From Sulfuricystis sp964478415 (GTDB lineage: Bacteria > Pseudomonadota > Gammaproteobacteria > Burkholderiales > Rhodocyclaceae): a stretch of 11,615 bases of DNA. A program made the position numbers and the translations under genes. The notes under the pieces were generated by a model. The model saw only the letters and a list, made by a program, of their open reading frames with translations, ran no database searches and was not told the origin of the DNA. Shown here one piece after another: positions 7,720-11,615 of this stretch. How positions within the stretch are numbered: the first letter of the stretch is position 1; the number at the start of each line of letters is the position of its first letter. The DNA lies in assembly GCA_964478415.1 (NCBI GenBank), contig CAYZII010000065.1, positions 1-11,615 on the forward strand. Reading direction: 5' to 3'.

Positions 7720-7742
7720 AAACTTCCTGAAGCTCCGCTGCG

Positions 7743-8591
7743 ATGCGTCGTCCTTTTGCATTGACCGGCTTTGCCGTCGTCATCGGTGTGCTGATCGTGC
7801 TGCCGCTGATCTCGATTGCGAGCAACTTGTTCGTTCCCGGTAGCGGTGCAACCTGGGTACATCTGGCGGATACCGTTTTGCCCGAGTATCTGGCCAATTC
7901 CCTGCTGCTGGCGCTGGGCGTGACGATCGGGGTCAGCGTGGTCGGTGTAAGCCTCGCCTGGCTCACCGCGATGCTGGACTTCCCCGGCAGACGCATCTTC
8001 GAATGGGCGCTGTTGTTGCCGATGGCCATGCCAGCCTATGTAATGGGTTATCTCTACACCGATCTGCTGCAATTCGTCGGCCCGGTGCAGACTTTCTTAC
8101 GCGATAGTTTCGGGTGGCGACGCGGCGACTACTGGTTTCCAGAAATCCGCAGCCTGCCCGGTGCGGCGCTGATGTTCGTCTGCGTCCTCTATCCCTATGT
8201 CTATCTGCTCGTCCGTGCCGCTTTCCTCGAGCGTGGCGCGAGCACCTTCGAAGCGGCGCGCTCACTCGGTCTGTCGCCCTGGGCGGCTTTCAGGCGCGTT
8301 GCCTTGCCACTGGCGCGACCGGCAATCGCTGCTGGCGTGACGCTGGCTTTGATGGAGACGCTCGCCGATTACGGCACGGTGGCCTATTTCGCGGTGCCGA
8401 CCTTCACCACCGGCATCTACCGCGCCTGGTTCTCGCTCGGCGATCACACCGCCGCCGCCCAGCTTGCCGCGGCGCTGCTGGGTTTCGTGCTATTGCTCGT
8501 CGCATTGGAACGGCTCAGCCGCGGGCACGCGCGTTTTGCCGAGACCAGCCGGCGCAGGGCGGAGCGCAAGCGACTGCGCGGCGGTCTATAG
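7743..8591 (+). CDS. Half-length FbpB-type ABC permease (first transmembrane domain only)
   Basis: This is an inner-membrane permease of the ferric-iron FbpB type. The protein is 282 residues. Hydrophobic segments lie near 8-28, 51-78, 87-108, 139-161, 191-213 and 236-256. The cytoplasmic EAA loop that docks on the ATPase is intact: EAARSLGLSP at 170-179, then FRRVALPLARPAI at 183-195. Residues such as LPMAMPAYVMGYLYTDLLQF, DYWFPEIRSLPG and FTTGIYRAWFSLGD are characteristic of FbpB. Family members are usually about 500-550 residues with two such domains fused; this one stops after the first, in the basic linker (RRRAERKRLRGGL). The 70 bases that follow hold a promoter and no trace of a second domain in any frame. 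It could be a half-transporter that dimerises, or the 5' remnant of a deleted gene. No Shine-Dalgarno is obvious before the ATG at 7743. It is divergent from fbpC and shares its 53-base control region. Confidence 0.8.
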   Translation: MRRPFALTGFAVVIGVLIVLPLISIASNLFVPGSGATWVHLADTVLPEYLANSLLLALGVTIGVSVVGVSLAWLTAMLDFPGRRIFEWALLLPMAMPAYVMGYLYTDLLQFVGPVQTFLRDSFGWRRGDYWFPEIRSLPGAALMFVCVLYPYVYLLVRAAFLERGASTFEAARSLGLSPWAAFRRVALPLARPAIAAGVTLALMETLADYGTVAYFAVPTFTTGIYRAWFSLGDHTAAAQLAAALLGFVLLLVALERLSRGHARFAETSRRRAERKRLRGGL

Positions 8592-8601
8592 CTATTTTGG
8601 C

Positions 8602-8633
8602 TTGACTTGAAGAATGTCGGAGCTGGCTATAAT
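8602..8633 (+). promoter_or_regulatory. Candidate sigma70 promoter of acuI-prpE
   Basis: TTGACT (8602-8607) and a perfect TATAAT (8628-8633) lie just after the permease stop. The spacer is 20 bases, longer than ideal. A shifted -35 reading, CTTGAA at 8606-8611, gives 16. Transcription would start near 8640, about 22 bases before the acuI ATG, which leaves room for its ribosome-binding site. Its position argues that acuI is not simply the next gene of a permease operon. Confidence 0.5.
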
Positions 8634-8650
8634 CGATGCAACCAACAACA

Positions 8651-8655
8651 AGGAG
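8651..8655 (+). promoter_or_regulatory. Ribosome-binding site deciding the acuI start
   Basis: AGGAG, with CA before it, ends 6 bases ahead of the ATG at 8662. It selects that start over the in-frame ATG at 8614, which overlaps the candidate promoter and has no such site. Confidence 0.8.
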
Positions 8656-8661
8656 TGGGGC

Positions 8662-9648
8662 ATGTCTTTCAGGGCATTCCTGATACGGCAAGAGGAAGGC
8701 CGGATCGCTGCCGGTTTCGAGTCATTGGACGAGACGGCGCTCGATCCGGGCGAGGTGACGATTCGAGTCCATTGGTCCGACGTCAATTACAAGGACGCAC
8801 TCGCGGCGACCGGCGCCGGCAAGATCATCCGGCGTTTTCCCTGTATTGGTGGCATCGACCTCTCGGGTGTGGTGCTCGACAGCACTGACCCGCAATTCCA
8901 GCACGGTGACGAAGTGCTCGCCACCAGTTATGACATCGGTGTTGCGCATCACGGGGGATATGCCGAAATTGCACGTCTTCCTGCTGCCTGGGTGCGCAGG
9001 ATTCCTGAAGGGCTCGATTTGCGCAGTGCGATGGCGCTGGGCACCGCCGGCTTCACCGCAGGGTTGGCGCTGGCGCGCATGGAGCATGACGGCCTGCGGC
9101 CGGCCAACGGGCCGGTGGTCGTCTCGGGCGCCACTGGAGGCGTCGGCAGCATTGCGATCGAGATTCTCGCCAAGGCCGGTTACGAAGTGCATGCCCTGAC
9201 CGGCAAGGCAGACGCGGAAGGCTATTTGAAGGCACTTGGTGCCAGCGCGGTGATTTTGCGCAACAGCCTCGATCTGACCAGGATTCGCCCGCTCGAAAAG
9301 GCGACCTGGGCCGGTGCGGTCGACAATCTCGGCGGCGAGGTGCTCTCCTGGATGCTGAGCACGATGAAGCAGGGCGGTACGGTGGCGAGCATCGGGCTGG
9401 CTGCCAGCATGGAGCTGAAAGCCACGGTCGCGCCATTCATTCTGCGTGGCGTCTCCCTGCTTGGCATCGATTCCGGTTACATCGGTGAGCCCTGGCGCAG
9501 TGAAGTCTGGCGCCGCCTGGGGAGTGACTGGAAGCCGGAGAAAGTTATTGCCCAGGTGCGCGAGATCGGCTTCGACGAGCTGCCAGCAGTGTTCGATGAC
9601 TTTCTCAAGGCACGTGTCACCGGACGGATCATCGTGCGCATCCATTGA
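8662..9648 (+). CDS. acuI: NADPH-dependent acryloyl-CoA reductase, AcuI/YhdH family
   Basis: AcuI reduces acryloyl-CoA to propionyl-CoA with NADPH. It is a cytoplasmic medium-chain oxidoreductase of the quinone-oxidoreductase type without the catalytic zinc. The protein is 328 residues (E. coli YhdH 324) and similar along its whole length. Landmarks are WSDVNYKDALAATGAGKIIR at 38-57, PCIGGIDLSG at 60-69, GTAGFTAGLAL at 127-137, the Rossmann glycine motif SGATGGVGS at 155-163, YLKALGAS at 188-195, RPLEKATWAGAVDNLGG at 209-225 and APFILRGVSLLGIDS at 257-271. No zinc-ligand pattern is present. The start is set by the AGGAG 6 bases upstream. prpE follows after 23 bases on the same strand, and the pair makes sense as C3-acyl-CoA metabolism: acrylate or 3-hydroxypropionate detoxification or use. 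The exact physiological substrate is inferred from the family. Confidence 0.92.
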   Translation: MSFRAFLIRQEEGRIAAGFESLDETALDPGEVTIRVHWSDVNYKDALAATGAGKIIRRFPCIGGIDLSGVVLDSTDPQFQHGDEVLATSYDIGVAHHGGYAEIARLPAAWVRRIPEGLDLRSAMALGTAGFTAGLALARMEHDGLRPANGPVVVSGATGGVGSIAIEILAKAGYEVHALTGKADAEGYLKALGASAVILRNSLDLTRIRPLEKATWAGAVDNLGGEVLSWMLSTMKQGGTVASIGLAASMELKATVAPFILRGVSLLGIDSGYIGEPWRSEVWRRLGSDWKPEKVIAQVREIGFDELPAVFDDFLKARVTGRIIVRIH

Positions 9649-9660
9649 CCAGAGGGTATA

Positions 9661-9665
9661 GGGAG
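9661..9665 (+). promoter_or_regulatory. Ribosome-binding site of prpE
   Basis: GGGAG followed by a 6-base A-rich spacer precedes the ATG at 9672. It fixes that start rather than the in-frame ATG at 9645, which lies inside the end of acuI and has no such site. Confidence 0.75.
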
Positions 9666-9671
9666 AAAAAG

Positions 9672-11564
9672 ATGAAATACGCGGAATTCCATCGGCGTTC
9701 GATCGAACAGCGCGACGCATTCTGGGCCGAGCAGGCACAACTGATCGACTGGCAGACGCCCCCCAGGACGATCTGTGATTACAGCCGCCCGCCCTTCGTC
9801 AAATGGTTCTCGGGCGGCATGACAAATCTCTGTTACAACGCGGTAGATCGCCATGCGGCGAAGCGCCCGGACGCCAGAGCACTGATCTATGTCTCGACCG
9901 AAACAAATGAGGAACGCATCTATTCCTTTGCCGAGCTGAAGCAGGAAGTGATGCGCATGGCGGCGATCATGCAAAGTCTGGGCGTACAGAAAGGCGACCG
10001 CGTCTTGATCTACATGCCGATGATTCCCGAAGCGGCGTTTGCGATGCTCGCCTGTGTGCGCATCGGCGCGATCCATTCGGTGGTGTTCGGCGGTTTCGCA
10101 TCCGGCTCCCTGGCTACTCGCATCGAAGATGCCAAACCGAAGCTGATCGTCTCGGCCGATGCCGGCATGCGGGGTGGGCGTGCGGTGCCCTACAAGCATT
10201 TGCTCGACGAGGCGATCGCTCTCTCACCGGCGAAACCCGAGAAGGTATTGATGGTGGATCGCGGCGTCGACAAGGGTTTCAACAAGGTCGCCGGACGCGA
10301 TGTCGATTACGCCACACTTCGCGCCCAGCACATGGCGGCCGAGGTTCCCTGTGTCTGGCTCGAATCCTCGGAACCTTCATACATTCTCTACACCTCGGGC
10401 ACCACCGGCAAGCCCAAGGGCGTGCAGCGCGACACGGGCGGCTACGCGGTGGCGCTCGCCGCGTCGCTCAAATACATTTACACCGGCCATGAAGGCGAAA
10501 CCTATTTCGCCACCTCGGACATCGGCTGGGTCGTCGGTCACAGCTACATCATCTATGGTCCGCTGATCGCCGGCATGGCGACGGTGATGTATGAAGGCAC
10601 GCCGATCCGCCCCGATCCCGGCATCTGGTGGAGCCTGGTCGAAAAGTATCGCATCAACGTGATGTTCTCGGCACCCACCGCGATCCGCGTACTAAAGAAA
10701 CAGGATCCCGCCTATCTGCACAAATACGATCTTTCGTCGCTGAAGCATTTGTTCCTTGCCGGCGAACCGCTCGACCAGCCGACGCACGAATGGATCATGA
10801 ACGAACTGAAACTGCCGGTGATCGACAACTACTGGCAGACCGAGACCGGCTGGCCGATGCTCTCTGCCGTGCCGGGTGTCGAAAAGACACCGATCAAGTA
10901 CGGCTCGCCTTCTTTCCCGGTCTTCGGATATGACTTGCGTATCTTCCGCGAGGATGGCACGGAATGCGGGCCGAACGAGAAGGGCATCGTCGGTGTGATC
11001 CCGCCGCTGCCGCCGGGGTGTCTTTCGACGGTGTGGGGACAGGACGAGCGCTTCGTCAGCACCTATTTCAGCCTGTTCAAAGAGCCGCTGGTCTATTCGA
11101 GTTTCGACTGGGGCATCAAGGACGAGGAGGGCTATCACTTCATCCTCGGCCGGACCGACGATGTGATCAACGTCGCCGGTCACCGCCTGGGCACGCGCGA
11201 GATCGAGGAGGCCGTACAGGCGCATGCGGCCATCGCCGAGGTGGCCGTGGTCGGCGTCAATGATCCAGTCAAAGGGCAGGAGCCGGTTGCCTTTGCCGTC
11301 GTCAAGGATGCGGCGAAGATCGCCACGCCGGAACTGCGTGCCCAGCTCGAAGCCGAAGTGAAGAAGACCGTCGACGGCCTGCTCGGTGCCATCGCGCGTC
11401 CCAAGCGCGTCCATTTCGTCACCGGCCTGCCGAAGACACGCTCGGGCAAGATGCTGCGCCGCTCGATCCAGGCGCTCGCCGAAGGCCGCGATCCGGGCGA
11501 TCTGACCACGCTCGACGATCCGACTACGCTCGAACAAATCCGCCAGGTGCTCGCCCAGGGTTGA
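9672..11564 (+). CDS. prpE: Propionyl-CoA synthetase PrpE
   Basis: PrpE converts propionate, ATP and CoA to propionyl-CoA, AMP and PPi through a propionyl-adenylate; it is a cytoplasmic ANL-family enzyme. The protein is 630 residues (E. coli PrpE 628), and the similarity runs from the first residues (the FWAEQAQLIDWQTP stretch near 16-29) to the end (EGRDPGDLTTLDDP). This distinguishes it from acetyl-CoA synthetase Acs, which is about 20 residues longer and differs at both ends. Landmarks are VVFGGFASGSLATRI, the AMP-binding loop TSGTTGKPKG at 241-250, DIGWVVGHSYIIYGPL, YWQTETGWP, the hinge-region GRTDDVINVAGHRLGT and the catalytic lysine K593 in PKTRSGKMLRR. That lysine is the equivalent of the residue regulated by acylation in enteric PrpE. 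It is downstream of and probably co-transcribed with acuI. Some PrpE enzymes also activate acrylate, which would feed AcuI; that is inference here. The gene is intact. Confidence 0.95.
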   Translation: MKYAEFHRRSIEQRDAFWAEQAQLIDWQTPPRTICDYSRPPFVKWFSGGMTNLCYNAVDRHAAKRPDARALIYVSTETNEERIYSFAELKQEVMRMAAIMQSLGVQKGDRVLIYMPMIPEAAFAMLACVRIGAIHSVVFGGFASGSLATRIEDAKPKLIVSADAGMRGGRAVPYKHLLDEAIALSPAKPEKVLMVDRGVDKGFNKVAGRDVDYATLRAQHMAAEVPCVWLESSEPSYILYTSGTTGKPKGVQRDTGGYAVALAASLKYIYTGHEGETYFATSDIGWVVGHSYIIYGPLIAGMATVMYEGTPIRPDPGIWWSLVEKYRINVMFSAPTAIRVLKKQDPAYLHKYDLSSLKHLFLAGEPLDQPTHEWIMNELKLPVIDNYWQTETGWPMLSAVPGVEKTPIKYGSPSFPVFGYDLRIFREDGTECGPNEKGIVGVIPPLPPGCLSTVWGQDERFVSTYFSLFKEPLVYSSFDWGIKDEEGYHFILGRTDDVINVAGHRLGTREIEEAVQAHAAIAEVAVVGVNDPVKGQEPVAFAVVKDAAKIATPELRAQLEAEVKKTVDGLLGAIARPKRVHFVTGLPKTRSGKMLRRSIQALAEGRDPGDLTTLDDPTTLEQIRQVLAQG

Positions 11565-11591
11565 GCTTCGCCGGGGTGCCGTCCCGCCAGC

Positions 11592-11615
11592 GCCGACTTA
11601 TCGAAGTGAGTCGGC
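11592..11615 (+). terminator. Possible hairpin terminator after prpE, cut by window edge
   Basis: GCCGACT at 11592-11598 and AGTCGGC at 11609-11615 are exact inverse complements around a 10-base loop, 27 bases after the prpE stop. Any T-run that would prove an intrinsic terminator lies outside the window. The rest of the gap (11565-11591) shows nothing recognisable. Confidence 0.4.

Noticed and set aside
6628..7764. A 378-codon open frame on the plus strand mirroring the whole fbpC gene
   Set aside because: The minus-strand product has every ABC ATPase motif; the plus-strand translation is Arg/Asp/Gln-rich with no recognisable domain. This is typical antisense openness in GC-rich DNA.
8614..8661. 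N-terminal extension of acuI by 16 residues
   Set aside because: The extension covers the candidate -10 box; AGGAG sits correctly before the ATG at 8662 and the family begins there.
10692..11537. A 281-codon minus-strand open frame inside prpE
   Set aside because: prpE is full length and conserved to its end; the reverse product is low-information antisense sequence.

Overview
The window looks like ordinary chromosomal backbone of a GC-rich betaproteobacterium. The Rhodocyclales or Sterolibacteriaceae area is my best guess, from protein flavour and from the aat-bpt-pyrD gene order; this is an inference, not a database result. Coding density is very high: eight genes fill almost all of it and no stretch longer than about 90 bases lacks a gene. 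I see no tRNA, rRNA, CRISPR array, insertion sequence, prophage or attachment site.

Layout from left to right. (1) Positions 1-1586, minus strand: the N-terminal 528 codons of mutS (mismatch repair), cut by the window edge. (2) An 87-base divergent promoter region whose two candidate -10 boxes overlap. (3) 1674-4082, plus: plsB, glycerol-3-phosphate acyltransferase, full length with all four acyltransferase blocks. (4) 4088-7689, minus: a tightly packed set transcribed right to left, fbpC-type ABC ATPase, then aat, bpt and pyrD. The first three are joined by 4-base ATGA stop/start overlaps and the last by a 7-base gap. The stop codons of plsB and pyrD are only 5 bases apart. (5) 7690-7742: a short divergent control region with a symmetric -10 box (TATAAT on both strands) and a perfect 7-3-7 palindrome. 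(6) 7743-8591, plus: an FbpB-type permease that ends after its first transmembrane domain, about half the size of the usual fused ferric-iron permease. (7) 8662-11564, plus: an AcuI/YhdH-type acryloyl-CoA reductase followed 23 bases later by PrpE propionyl-CoA synthetase. (8) A short hairpin at the very end of the window that may be the terminator of the last unit.

How the genes fit together. The acuI-prpE pair is a coherent C3-acyl-CoA module: PrpE activates propionate (possibly also acrylate or a related C3 acid), and AcuI reduces acryloyl-CoA to propionyl-CoA. Aat and Bpt are the two bacterial N-degron transferases, which together mark N-terminal Lys/Arg and Asp/Glu proteins with Leu (or Phe) for ClpS/ClpAP; both are complete and translationally coupled. 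The ferric-iron ABC genes are the odd part: ATPase and permease are divergent, the permease lacks its second half, and no periplasmic binding protein is present. I found no convincing undescribed system; the most interesting items are the half-size permease and the palindromic, possibly leaderless, divergent control region beside it.
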